NCBI GenBank assembly: GCA_963978895.1
Contig: OZ022242.1
Span: 8,526,114 to 8,590,113 of the forward strand
DNA from: Erpobdella octoculata
Lineage: Eukaryota; Annelida; Clitellata; Hirudinida; Erpobdellidae
Reading direction: 5' to 3'
DNA length: 64,000 bases
Position numbers and translations under genes: made by a program. Each line of letters begins with the position of its first letter. Within the stretch, counting starts at the first letter, position 1. This document shows, piece after piece, positions 35,791 to 60,627 of the stretch. The notes under the pieces were generated by a model. It did not search any database. It saw only the letters and a program-made list of their open reading frames with translations, and had not been told where the DNA came from.

Positions 35791-37280
35791 ATGTCCTGAC
35801 TGACTGACTGACTGACTGACTGACTGACTGACTGACTGACTGACTGACAGATGACTGACTGATAATCAACGCCGAGCTCAAACGCCTCATCCTAGGAACG
35901 TGAAATTTGGAACTTATATTACTTTTATAGCGTAAACATCCGCTAAGAAAGGATTTTTGAAAATTTTGCTCCTGAGGGGAAAAAACTGGAAAACAAACTT
36001 TTTTCTAAAACAATGTATATCTCGAAAACCAAAAATGAGGAGATTTTGAAATTTGGTATATAGATTCTTTTTGAAAAATAAAAAGATACGTGTTTCACCA
36101 TTTTTTGAAAATTTGGTTTCCCGGACCTCAAATGTGGGTTGGAAAAGTGGGTTATTTGGTTTTTAAAGTAGCTTCTACTCAAAAACTGTTAATGCTACAG
36201 GAGTAAAAATTAGTATTTAGTTTCTACTCCAAAAATAATGAAATACGTGTTTTAGCATTTTTTGAAAATTTGATTTCCAGGACTTCAAATGTGGGGTGGA
36301 AAATAGGGTTATTTGTTTTTTAAAGTAACTGCTACTCAAAAACTGTAAATACCACAGATTTAAAAATTAGTATTTGGTTTCTTTTCTAAAAAATAAAGAT
36401 ATACGTGTTTCACCATTTTTTTAAAATTTGGTTTCAAGGACCTCAAATGTGGGGTGGAAAATAAGGTTATTTGGTTTTTAATGTAACTGCTACTCGAAAA
36501 CTGTATATGCTACAGGAGTAAAAATTGGTATTAAGTTTCTACTCCAGAAATAATGATATACGTGTTTTACCAGTTTTTGAAAATTTGGTTTCCAGGACTT
36601 CAAATATGGGGTGGAAAATAGGGTTACTTGGTTTTTAAAGTAACTGCTACTCAAAAACTGTAAATGCTACAAAAGTAAAATTAGTATTTAGTTTCTACTC
36701 TTAAAATAATGATATACGTGTTTCACCATTTTTTGAAAATTTGGTTTCCAGGACCTCAAATGTGAAGTGGATAAAGGGTTATTTGATTTTAAAATAACTG
36801 CTACTCAAAAACTGTAAGTGCTACAGATGTGAAAATTAGTATTTTGAGGTTTTGTGCCGGTTGAAAGTAAATGAGTTCAGTTTATCACCGGACGGACGGG
36901 CCAAGCCGTTATTTTAGGGTCTTCATAGGCCCTGCCCAAACCTTAAATCAAGGTGGGACGGGCCGAGATTTTTAACCAAGTATATAGACATTTTAGTGAT
37001 TTTAGGGTGTTCAGACGGGCCGGGCTAAACCTGAAGTCAAAGTGGGATGGGCCGAGGTTTTTCATCAAGTATATAAAACTTCTAGGCCTGTAAAAACGGG
37101 CCGGGCCCTAATTAGACGGGCCGTGCCGGGCCAGGAATTTCGGTTTTTGAAACGGGCTGGGCCAAGTTGTCGACGGGCCGAGCCGAGACCTAAAAAATTG
37201 ATCCGTGCAGTACTCTACTATGTATGCACGGTTCAAATTCTCTAATTTCATGCGAGCGAAGCCGCTACGGGTACTGCTAG
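35772..37280 (+). mobile_element. Nonautonomous Helitron, copy 1 (1509 bp)
   Basis: Starts TCTATATATATAAAAGAAC after an A and ends CACGG..ACTGCTAG before a T, as expected for Helitron insertion between A and T. A short stem (AGCG/CGCT) lies just upstream of the end. It has (CTGA)n near the 5' end, about five internal tandem copies of a roughly 175-bp unit (CTACTCAAAAACTGTAAATG, TACGTGTTTCACCATTTTTT, GGTTTCCAGGACCTCAAATG), then a GC-rich GGGCCGGGC module. There is no coding sequence for Rep or helicase. Confidence 0.85.
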
Positions 37281-37420
37281 TACATACATACATACATACA
37301 TACATACATACATACATACATACATACATACATACATACATACATACATACATACATACATACATACATACATACATACATACATACATACATACATACA
37401 TACATACATACATACATACA
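37281..37420. repeat. (TACA)n microsatellite between two Helitron copies
   Basis: About 35 uninterrupted TACA units begin exactly after the CTAG end of Helitron copy 1 and stop where copy 2 begins. Confidence 0.97.
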
Positions 37421-38207
37421 TGGAACTTACATTACTTTTATAGCGTAAACATCCGCTAAAAAAAAGTTTTTGAAAATTTTGCTCCTGAGGGGAAAAAACT
37501 GGAAAACAAACTTTTTTCTAAAACAATGTATATCTCGAAAACCAAAAATGAGAAGATTTTGAAATTTGGTATATAGATTCTTTTTGAAAAATAAAAAGAT
37601 ACGTGTTTCACCATTTTTTGAAAATTCGGTTTCCCGGACCTCAAATGTGGGTTGGAAAATTGGGTTATTTGGTTTTCAAAGTAGCTTCTACTCAAAAACT
37701 GTTAATGCTACAAAAGTAAAAATTAGTATTTAGTTTCTACTCTAAAAATAATGATATACGGGTTTCACAATTTTTTAAAAATTTGGTTTCCAGGACTTCA
37801 AATGTGGGGTGGAAAATAGGGTTATTTGGTTTTTAAAGTAACTGCTACTCAACAACTGTAATTGCCACAGATGTAAAAATTAATACTTAGTATCTACTCA
37901 AAAAAAAAAGATATACGTGTTTCATCATTTTTTGGGTTATTTGGTTTTTAAAGTAGCTGCTACTCAAAAACTGTTAATGCTACAGAAGTAAAAATTAGTA
38001 TTTAGTTTCTACTCCAAAAATAATGAAATACGTGTTTTAGCATTTTTTGAAAATTTGGTTTCCAGGACCTCAAATGTGGGGTGGAAATAAGGGCTGGGCT
38101 AATTTGTCGACGGGCCGAGCCGAGACCTAAAAAAATGATCTCAACTATGGATGCACGGTTCAAAATCTCTAATTTCATGCGAGCGAAGCCGCTACGGGCA
38201 CTGCTAG
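37421..38207 (+). mobile_element. Helitron, copy 2, 5'-truncated
   Basis: Begins TGGAACTTACATTACTTTTA, equal to about 120 bases inside copy 1, and ends with the same ACGGGCACTGCTAG before T. It has fewer internal 175-bp units and only a short part of the GC-rich module. Confidence 0.82.
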
Positions 38208-38233
38208 TATATATATAAAATAATAAGTTGATC

Positions 38234-38350
38234 GGACATGTGCTGCCAGCACATCATCTGAACAGGCCTTCTCCATAGCTGGACGTAAGGTTGACAAGCG
38301 ACGTACCCAGCTAAGTGATGGCAGTGTTGATGGACTTTTATTTATTCACG
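38234..38350 (+). pseudogene. hAT transposase C-terminal (dimerisation) fragment
   Basis: Reads CAASTSSEQAFSIAGRKVDK, then RRTQLSDGSVDGLLFIHG, matching the conserved end of hAT transposases (SSAPSER.FS.AG...RSRL...V..L.FL). The upstream transposase is absent. Confidence 0.8.
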
Positions 38351-38726
38351 GACTCTTTTTAAAATTTTTTAGTTTTGATTACATTTTAAAATTACCGTGT
38401 AAGTACTGTTTAATTCTGTTTTAGACTGTTTAATAAAATGGCAAGTACATTCAAAATGGATTAGTTTGTGCCATAGTTTTAATACACTTAATAAACTGGA
38501 GAAACTAAATAATTATAATAATTTTTGATGCCGGATGGGAACCATTAGCAACGAGGATGGTTGGGGATGGGGATGATACTTCACGGGGATGAGGATGAAG
38601 TGTTTCGGGAAAGGTTGGGGATGGGGATGAAGTGTTCCGGGGACGGTTGGGGATGGAGTTGTAACTTGCGGGTATGGCTGGGGATGGGGTTAATAGTTCG
38701 TCCCCGCGCAGCCCTCTAATTCAAAC

Positions 38727-39649
38727 TGGTATCGCTGATTGTCCTAAATTCAAATTCAAACAAAAACAACCACACCACTTAATCAAACTTTAGAATAAAT
38801 TATTCAAATGTATACAATCTCTGAATGACAAGTATGACAATGACCAAAAAGCAACTAGGATAATAGTTTATGAAATCTGATGTCGACAGCTTTAGCAAAG
38901 TAACTTTAGATGACGGAACGTGCAAATATGTTTTATTTGCTCACTGGTTCTACATTCCAAAATATTATATCATGCTTTCAAACTAAGACGTGATTATTAA
39001 ATGAATTTATTTGAAATTATAAGGAGGCAATGCTTTAATTCCTGGGCGTGCCTGAACAAAATTCTACCGAAGACATGACAAAACGTCACTGTTAATAACC
39101 CTTTTATTTTTCTAATAAGCACTTTTTTGCCAAACGCTCTTTTTTAATCTAGTTTTCCTCTCTGGAATTTTTTCCATCTTCTCTCACCACGTTTCCGTTT
39201 CACTTCTTTCCGTAATGGGCTGAAAATCTATCTCTTTGGTCAGTTCATAGAGTGCTGTACAAATTGATGCATCGTTTGATTGTGTGTAGCACCAGTTAAC
39301 AACGCCTCCTAATTACTGCAAGATGCCAAAAGCGATTTGTCAAAAGCCACAGCAGTTCTTCTCTACATGAATGTGATTTTTAGTTATATTGCATGGGCCT
39401 ACGTCCTGCAAACCTAAACAAGTTAGCAGTAAAAAACATTTATATTTAAGGATTTACATGCCTTTCATTTAATGCAACTTTATTTTTTTAAACAAATTTT
39501 TTTCAAATTTCTATATAATTATATTTTATTTTTGAAAAAAAAAAAAAGTAATTTTATAATTTTATTTTTTTTTAACTTTTTAAATTACAATTTTTAAACT
39601 AAAAATTTTTTTTTATAAAGTTTTCAAATTTTAACGGAATGCATTTTCA
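38727..39649. other. Non-coding DNA right of the hAT element, no gene seen
   Basis: AT-rich, with poly(A/T) runs at 39530-39600. No recognisable coding sequence. Confidence 0.5.
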
Positions 39650-39790
39650 TGATGAGCAAGCAAATAGTTTAAATTTCAGCTCGATTGGATGACGGAAGTT
39701 GGTTTATTTTCACTTTCAAGGTTTGCAAACAAGCAAACAAGCAAGCAAGTGAAGGAGCAAGCAAGACCGGGAGTGAGGTTAATGTGAGGG
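39650..39790 (-). repeat. Interspersed repeat, second copy of the 2980-3100 family
   Basis: In reverse it reads CTTGCTTGTTTGCAAACCTT, GAAAGTGAAAAT, CATCCAATCGAGCTGAAATTT. The CAATCGAGCTGAAA run is shared in looser form with repeats near 12790 and 42590. Confidence 0.6.
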
Positions 39791-40004
39791 ATTTAAATAA
39801 AATATGTTATTTTCAAATCTTTTGTATTAAAATTGAGCTCAGATATTAAATTATTATCTACACAGACAAAAAGTATAAATAACAAAATAAATACAATGCG
39901 AACGTTTGAAAAACTCAGACTAATCAGGGGGGCAAGTTGCCCACCCATGCATCGCCACAAATTGCGTAGGAGCAACACATAATAGATTTATTCTTTGTTT
40001 TTAA

Positions 40005-40190
40005 AACTTTTATTTAGGTTAAAATCTCTGTTTGTGGCTTTCTCTGTACGTAAATCTTGCAAGTAAAATTTAACCAGCTTTTTGACTAGCTAGGAAGCTG
40101 AAACTTTCAGCATAGGTTTATATTTGATGACAATACATGATTCAATTAAAAAAAATAAAAAAAGCTATTTATTTATATATATGATATATA

Positions 40191-40270
<80 letters not shown>

Positions 40271-40350
40271 TATCTTTCGTATTCTTAAATCGAGTCTATT
40301 GAGATAAAAGTTTGTGTTGACAAACTTCGTTTTTTCCTTTATTTGTTTCT
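40005..40350 (+). repeat. Interspersed repeat split by (AT)n, related to 49195-49450
   Basis: GTAAATCTTGCAAGTAAAATTTAACCAGC and GACTAGCTAGGAAGCTGAAA, then CTTTCGTATTCTTAAATCGAGT, all recur in the same order at 49195-49450. In this copy a 75-bp AT run (about 40192-40267) separates the halves. Confidence 0.75.
40192..40267. repeat. (AT)n microsatellite
   Basis: Pure TA run inside the interspersed repeat. Confidence 0.95.
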
Positions 40351-40639
40351 TATTTAAGTTAACACAGAAATATAAAAATATAATTTATTTCAGTTTGTTC
40401 ATGTATTCTGAAAAATTTTTTAACTGCGCAAACAAACAGCCAATTGATTGATTATGTCAGTAAAAGTTAACTGAATATTTTAAACAAGAACAACTAGCTC
40501 TTTGAAGTATTATATCACAGATGACAAACTTAGATTCAACTCACCTACAAATAAAAGTAACTTCATGATGATGATAATAAAAAGAAATACAATTGTCTAT
40601 GAAAAAAGAGAATAAATAATTATATTAATAGTAATAAAC

Positions 40640-40780
40640 GATGATGATGATGATGATGATAGTGATGATGATGACGACTACGACGACGATGACGACAAAG
40701 ATGATGATAATGATGATGTGGTGGTGATGGGGGTGGTGGCGGTGATGATGATGATGATAATGATGATGAGGATGATGATA
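40640..40780. repeat. (GAT)n / (GAC) microsatellite
   Basis: Trinucleotide run with GACGAC and GGTGGTGG variants; it explains the His/Ile-rich minus-strand open frame at 40625-40855. Confidence 0.92.
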
Positions 40781-41001
40781 CCGTTGTTTTTCAATGATAC
40801 TGTCAAATAATACATGCAATAAGACGCTTTTTTGTAAGATTGGTCGGGCCATCAATTCTATACAAATACAAATTGCAATGACAAATTCATAATTACTTTA
40901 ATTTATTCATATTTGGAGAAATTTTTAATAGATTAACAAATCGATGCAGCCCAAATGATGTCATCACCAATTTGCCTGCGTTTTGAACAAATCACCGGAA
41001 G

Positions 41002-54317
<13,316 letters not shown>

Positions 54318-55699
54318 CTGGAAAATAGTTGTAAATATGTGGGAAATAATATATATTTTTGTAATTAATCATGTACTAAATATGATATTCAAGGTATTAC
54401 ACAACAAGTACAAGATTCAGAGCAAATATGAAATTGCATAACCTTTCATATTGTGCTCACCGTGATATCATAATCATATAGTTTATTCCACGAACATTAT
54501 TGCACAAGAAAACCTTACGGTTCGTAAATATCATGATATAAAAACATAGATATAATTTAGTTTATAAGTCTTATCTTATCCCCCATAATGATTTCTGAAA
54601 ATAAACGTGTATATGTTATATATACCCGGTTGTCATTTTACTGACGATGAAATAGCAACAGTGCAAACAATAAAAGTTAAAATGGTAAATGCAATAACGA
54701 GTGTTAATTTTGGTGCCGCTTTCGAGGAATATTATTGGATCACACGTTTACCTGCCTTCCGAACGTTTGTCCGAAGACGGAATGTGACCCAGCCATGTCA
54801 TGTCATTTCCAGTCGTGGAATTAATAGTTAGTTCAGTTAATTCATTCGATTAAAGAAAATATGAAATTTTGTGTCGATGTTTGGATGTATGCTTCTCTCG
54901 ATTCGCAACAACCAGGTTTCTCGGTCTGTTCGAACTCGTTCACCACTCAGCGGTGATCCTAATTATGATAATGATGTGAAGATGATGAGAATTGTAATGA
55001 TACTAATAATGCAAATAATTAAAATAATAAATCATTTTTTATTGTTCAAAAAACATATTTTAAGTATCAAAAGAACAATTTAACAGGACTGTGTTTAATT
55101 ATTTAAGAACTTTAAAAACAAAATGTTTTAAGACATCTTTTTGAGAAAATACGTCATTAGGGAAAATCCTAAATTTTTGAAACATTAAAAAATATAATTA
55201 TAACATAATTATCATAAATATTAAAACTATAATACAAAGGTCATGCTCTAAGAAAAAAAGGGTTTTTTAAAGGCAAAAAGTTTGTTCACATATATGCCAC
55301 TCTATAAATCTTCTCATTGAGGATATTTTCTTCTTCAAATACCGCTCCTTATTCTCTTTTCAACACAAATTTCTTCCGCCAGACACTCATTTCATCATTT
55401 CATACGCTAAAAATCCTAACGAAACAACTACATGAGAACCATGGGCCTCCTTGACTGCCTGGCAGAATAATTTGGAATAGAAATCACTGGTACTCGCAAT
55501 TGAACCCGAATATGAGGGCAATTAACCTCTTTTGCAATTTATTGTAAGAGCATTCAACCTTTTTATAATTTATTACAATAATCTATTTTCTTCAAAAATA
55601 AACATACATATCTTAGTAAAAGATTTTTTAATATGACAAATATTCTAAAGTTTGATTAATAAATAGTTTTATATTTTTACCAATGCTTTTATTAACTCG

Positions 55700-55870
55700 T
55701 CGTCTCTGTTTCTCTGTCTGTCTGTTTCTCTGTCTGTCTGTTTCTCTGTCTGTTTCAAATCTTGCAATCAATTTTTGAGTCACTTCCTGATGATAGATTT
55801 TTTTTCAAATTTTGCATATACATGCTCAAAATAGAAGACAATGCAATATTCAATTATTAGTTTTACAATA
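55700..55870 (+). repeat. Interspersed repeat with (TCTG)n and AATCTTGCAATCAATTTTTG
   Basis: (TCTGTCTGTTTC)n followed by AATCTTGCAATCAATTTTTGAG. A related sequence in reverse orientation lies at 59850-59925 (AAAATCGATTGCAAAATTTG then ACAGACAGATAGATAGACAG). Confidence 0.55.
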
Positions 55871-56104
55871 AGTTAATTAATTTAGTTAATTTTAATTAAT
55901 TTATATATATTTATGTATATGTGTACGTGTGTGTGTTTATTATATTTTTTTATCTAGGAATTTATGTATATGTGTTTGCAAAAAATTGATTGCAAAATTT
56001 GTGTTTTAATTACATATAAAAGCATTGGGTTTTAAAAATTCGTTTTTAATTTACTTGTTTAATCACTTACATAAGTAAAATTAGTTTGTGTTTTGGGTTT
56101 GTCA

Positions 56105-56105
<1 letters not shown>

Positions 56106-56142
<37 letters not shown>

Positions 56143-56664
56143 GATTGTTTGTTTGTTTGTTTGTCTGTTTTCAATACAAATCTAAACCGCTGGAAAAATT
56201 TTAAAGAAATTTTGCATGGAGGTCGATCTCGAAAAGGAGAAAAAGAAAAAGTAGTTTTTAATTTTTTAATTATTTTCTAGTTTTTATGACTGAAAAACTT
56301 TCCAGGCAAAAAGTTATTGCGTCAAATTTATTTAACGTAACAAAATTTTAGAAAAGGTTTTAATCAACTTTTAACAAATTTATTTTACGTTTTATGGGCA
56401 AAAAAAGTTAGGAAAGAGAGAGGAAGAAAGAAAGAGAGCAGAAAAGCAAGCGGGAGAAGGAGCGAGAACGGGAGAACGAGTGGGAGCTGGAAAGTGACAG
56501 GTAGCGGTAGCAGGCGAGCAAGTGGGAAAGAGAGATTGAGCGGGAAAGAGAGAGTAAGCAAGAGAGAGAAGCAGAAGAGAGTCCTGGAGAGCAAGCAGGG
56601 AAGGAGGAAAGCGCGAGAGAAAAATCCTCTAAAAACCCCGGGCAACGCCGGGTAACCCCACTAG
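56106..56664 (+). mobile_element. Short Helitron-like element, purine-rich family
   Basis: Starts TCTATATATA, then AAATGATTGTTTGTTTG, a GAGAGAAAGAGCGGGA-rich core, CCTCTAAAAACC, the hairpin CCCGGGCAACGCCGGG (5-bp stem) about 10 bases before the final CTAG. The next host base is C and not T, so the right border may be changed. Related to 7541-7887. Confidence 0.65.
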
Positions 56665-57182
56665 CAATTTATGAGAATAATTGGGATTGTTTTCTTATCA
56701 GAGAATGGCTTATTATGAAAAAAAACTAGAATTGCTTCGCTTGCGTAAAAATGTAAGAATTTGAACCATGTATGATGGAGTCCATCACTTTTGGATTTGT
56801 GGGCCAAATCTGGCTCGTCAGCCTTTCGGGCCAGCCCTGTCCATTTGATGGGTTTAAAATTCTGGACCGGGTGGGCCGTTTCAAAGACACAAAATTCAAG
56901 ACTAGACCCGTTTTTACAAGCACACATTCTCAAGAAAGTGTATGGCTCCAGTTTCCAATCCATTAACATTTTGGTTTGAGTTGTCTGCATGATCGCGTCT
57001 ATAAAAGTAGACCTACTGATAATTCTTGCTTTGATGAATTTAATAGTATTATTGCATAATTCTACTCCGGAATGAAACTCTTATCTATCGGTGTCTTTCA
57101 CAGTCATGGTAGGCACACTGCATAAAATAAGCAACTCATAGGGCATTTTTTGAAAAATAAACAACAGTTCAAGATTTTGCAA

Positions 57183-57790
57183 TCAAGCTCAATCAATCAA
57201 TCAATCAATCAATCAATTATTTGTATAGCGCTATTTCCGCAGTGTTCAATAGCGCTCGGTCGTGAACTTAGTAAACAGATATGTTTTAAGTCCACGACGG
57301 AAAACTGTGAGAGAAGTAGAGTTAGTAAGAGAAGAAGGAAGAGAGTTCCAGAGATAGGGACCAGAGTAGGAGAAAGAGCGTTTAGCAAAAGAATGCTTAA
57401 TAGTGAAGATGCGAGAGTGATTACGAGAAGAAGAACGAAGACCAGACTTAGGAGGGATATGTATTAAATTAGTTAAGTAGAGAGGAGAAAGGCAATTTTT
57501 TATTTTGTACATTATTAAACAGATTTTAAAAATCACCCTATATCTGAGAGGAAGCCAATGGAGAAGAACAAGAGATGGAGAGATGTGAGAGGAGTAGGAG
57601 GTGCGAGAAACTAAGCGAGCAGCCGAGTTGAAGGCTTTAGAGAGAGGATAGAGGGTAGTGTCAGGAAGACCATAGTATAGAGAATTGCAGTAGTCAATTC
57701 GAGACAGGACAAGAGAAGAGACTAGAAGTTGCAGCGAAGGATCGTCCAGAAGTGGACGAAGCTGCTTAATAACCAACAAGTGCAATTTCT
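57183..57790 (-). mobile_element. LINE 3' end, L2/CR1-like, with (TCAA)n tail
   Basis: The minus strand encodes the C-terminal part of a non-LTR element: LVSSLVLSRIDYCNSLYYGL, HISPSLVLLHWLPLRY, GPYLWNSLPSSLTNSTSLTV and FRRGLKTYLFTK, in one open frame of about 179 codons. The 3' end reaches TTGTATAGCGCTATTTCC and a (TCAA)n tail at 57183-57217, typical of tailed LINEs. The 5' part is absent. Confidence 0.88.
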
Positions 57791-57824
57791 TCTTGAAAAC
57801 TGTTCTCTATCTTGCATTGTTATT

Positions 57825-58036
57825 CAATTAAGTACCTCAAAAACATTTTAAGAAGAATCCAAATACCAAATTTCAAAACTTTCACATTTTTGGTTTTTGA
57901 GATATGCTCTTTCTGAAAAAAAGTTTTTCTTGCTGTTTTATCTTTTCAGGAGCAAAGTTTTTTAAAACCCTTTCAAATTTCTAAGATGAGGCATTTTAGC
58001 TCGGCGTTAATTATCAGTCAGTCAGGACCATATATA
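57825..58036 (-). mobile_element. Diverged Helitron 5' fragment
   Basis: In reverse it reads GGTCCTGACTGACTGATAAT, AACGCCGAGCTAAAATGCC, TTTGCTCCTGA, CAAAAACCAAAAATG, TTTTGAAATTTGGTAT. This follows the first 250 bases of the Helitron at 35772 with many changes. The remainder is missing. Confidence 0.75.
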
Positions 58037-58586
58037 TAAAATAAGTATATAGGAGAAAAACGAATTATCGCTCTATATACGAAGATGGCCTCTAAAAAAT
58101 GTAGAGTCTTTAGTCGCCGAAAATGGATTGAAGAAATGAGCAGAGGAGTCAGTCTCGCGTGATCTACAATCTATTTCTATCTTCATTGTTCTTTCCACTT
58201 TCACTATTGAATTGCCTGAAAATGTCGGTTTTCAATTAATTGGAAAAATTATTTTAATTGATCTTTTTATAGGAAAGTAAATTCATTTATTTAATTCAAT
58301 AAACTACCGTATAATGCGAACTAAATAGTATCGGTAGCGCTACATTTAGACAAACGGATGTACTGAAACTAAACAAATGAAATTTATTTCAGGTTTTTTG
58401 AAAAAAAATTTTATAAATTTATAAATTTTTGAAATTTTTTTAATATTTAAATCATTTTTTTCAATTAATTGTTTTAATTTAGTTATTAAGATTGTCTGTG
58501 GCGTATAGTTCATCGTTCTATGTTTCGAGTTATACATGCCTTACGTATACAGAGCCATCTTAAAAGATAGGCTCACCCTATATACT

Positions 58587-58710
<124 letters not shown>

Positions 58711-58864
58711 GGCTCTTGAAACATTTCAACGCAGTGTTTCACTTCGCAAAAAAATTACCTATCTGGCAGCAGACTAGCTGTCGAGTCGAGCCAAAGTAAG
58801 GAGTTCTGAGCCTATCATAGTCGTAGTCTAATGTTAAGTAGCTCCGAAAGACTGAGACTTCTAG

Positions 58865-58997
58865 CCATCATTTTTTGGTGATGGTCGGTGGCTATATATA
58901 AATATATCGATTCCTAGTAGAGTATACTCTAGGAACCCCCGTGTCTACGGCAACACCGCCTCGCCTAAATGCAAGCGCTCTTACCAACTGAGCCACC
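58865..58997 (-). mobile_element. tRNA-derived SINE head
   Basis: In reverse: GGTGGCTCAGTTGGTAAGAG (a good A box), TTAGGCGAGGCGGTGTTGCC, then GGGGGTTCCTAG (a weak B box). The GAGGCGGTGTTGCCG part is shared with the inverted repeat at 35160-35588. Confidence 0.6.
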
Positions 58998-59150
<153 letters not shown>

Positions 59151-60627
59151 AATAATGACTAAAATTGGTTAGATTGTAAATAGCATACAAAATAATTGTT
59201 AAAAATATTCATAAAACTATTTATAACTCAAAAACTATATTAGCGAGAAAATTAGAGGTTGTGGTAATGTGTTGCTATATGATATAAGCATTTGTAACAC
59301 ATTAAACATAAAAGTAAGATGTCGGCATCTTTGAATAACATCTTTGTTAACAGATTCTAGCTTTCGGTTGTGATCAAATTTAAACTGACTCGAAACATTG
59401 TGTATATTAAATCAATAAATTTGTAGCTTTAATAACTTAACTTTCAAATAATCAATAATGAATCGAAACATATAAGTAGTTGAAAATCTAATAAACAAGT
59501 TTTAAATCTTTTTTTTCATTACAAAAATCTTCATTTATTAAAGCTTGTCTTAATAATAAAACCAATCTGTTTATTTCACACACACTATTGTAAACTTGAA
59601 AAGTATACAAGTGAATCAAAAAACAAAGTTTTTTAAAAACACACTTTTATATAATCGATTGTGTAGGCCACATTCTGTTACATAAACAAAGAGCATATTA
59701 GCATAGAGGCATATCAGATCTCTAATAGTTCGACGAAAATACCACGAATATTTATTTCATTAAATTTTTTTTAATCAATCTGAAAATTTAATAAAATGCA
59801 TTGGTAAATTAGTACGGAGCTATGTTTAAATTTTTAAGTTTCTAGCTCATCGGAAAGTTAGTTTAAAATCGATTGCAAAATTTGACGACAGACAGATAGA
59901 TAGACAGACAGAGAAGTCAAGTTGAGTAAAAGTGTGTAAAAGCAAACTAGAAAATCAGTAAGTTTTAATGTTGTAATGTAAATAGGATGTAATTATGTAA
60001 TTTGAATAAATTAAAACAAAATTAAAAAAACCAAGAAACATTACTATATTTTTATTGAATTACTTTAGAGGTCAACAATGAAGAATTCTTAAGTCTTATC
60101 ACGTAGCCATGAGTGGCTAAATTAGCAAATTATTTCTGCTAACGCTACGGATAAATAATTATTTGAAACTATTTATATTTGTGTCAGTAAAAGAAAAAAT
60201 TGAAATTTCATTTACAATGCATTCACAATAATGGTTTGTTTTAGAAAAGTAAGAAATCAACTATTGAAGAATGTGAAATTTATAGTAAATGAAATTTTTT
60301 TTATAATTTATTAATAATGGTTTGTTTTAGAAAAGGTTAGAAATCAACAATTGAATGATGGGAATTTAATTTTTTTAAAGAAGATCCCGTTAGATAAGAA
60401 TCATCGGCTTTTTAATACGTGATTGCTTAACGTTTATAAAAAAAAACTTGTTTTCATTCGTTTCGATTACTCCGCAATCAGAGCTAAACAGGGTTGTATA
60501 TATAATATTTATCAATACTTTTCTTCCTATAAATACACCGTGAAATAAGCAAGTAAGCTGACAAGGAAGCAAACAAGAAAGGTGTTGATGTAGTTATAAT
60601 TAAGTTAAAATAAACGTTTATAAATAT

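Noticed and set aside
35943..36182. Minus-strand 79-residue frame repeated at 37456-37695
   Set aside because: It occurs at the same place in two Helitron copies because the element is repeated; copy 3 lacks it, and it has no protein-like features.
57246..57785. Independent host gene on the minus strand
   Set aside because: The peptide is the conserved C-terminus of LINE ORF2 and is followed by a LINE-type tail.
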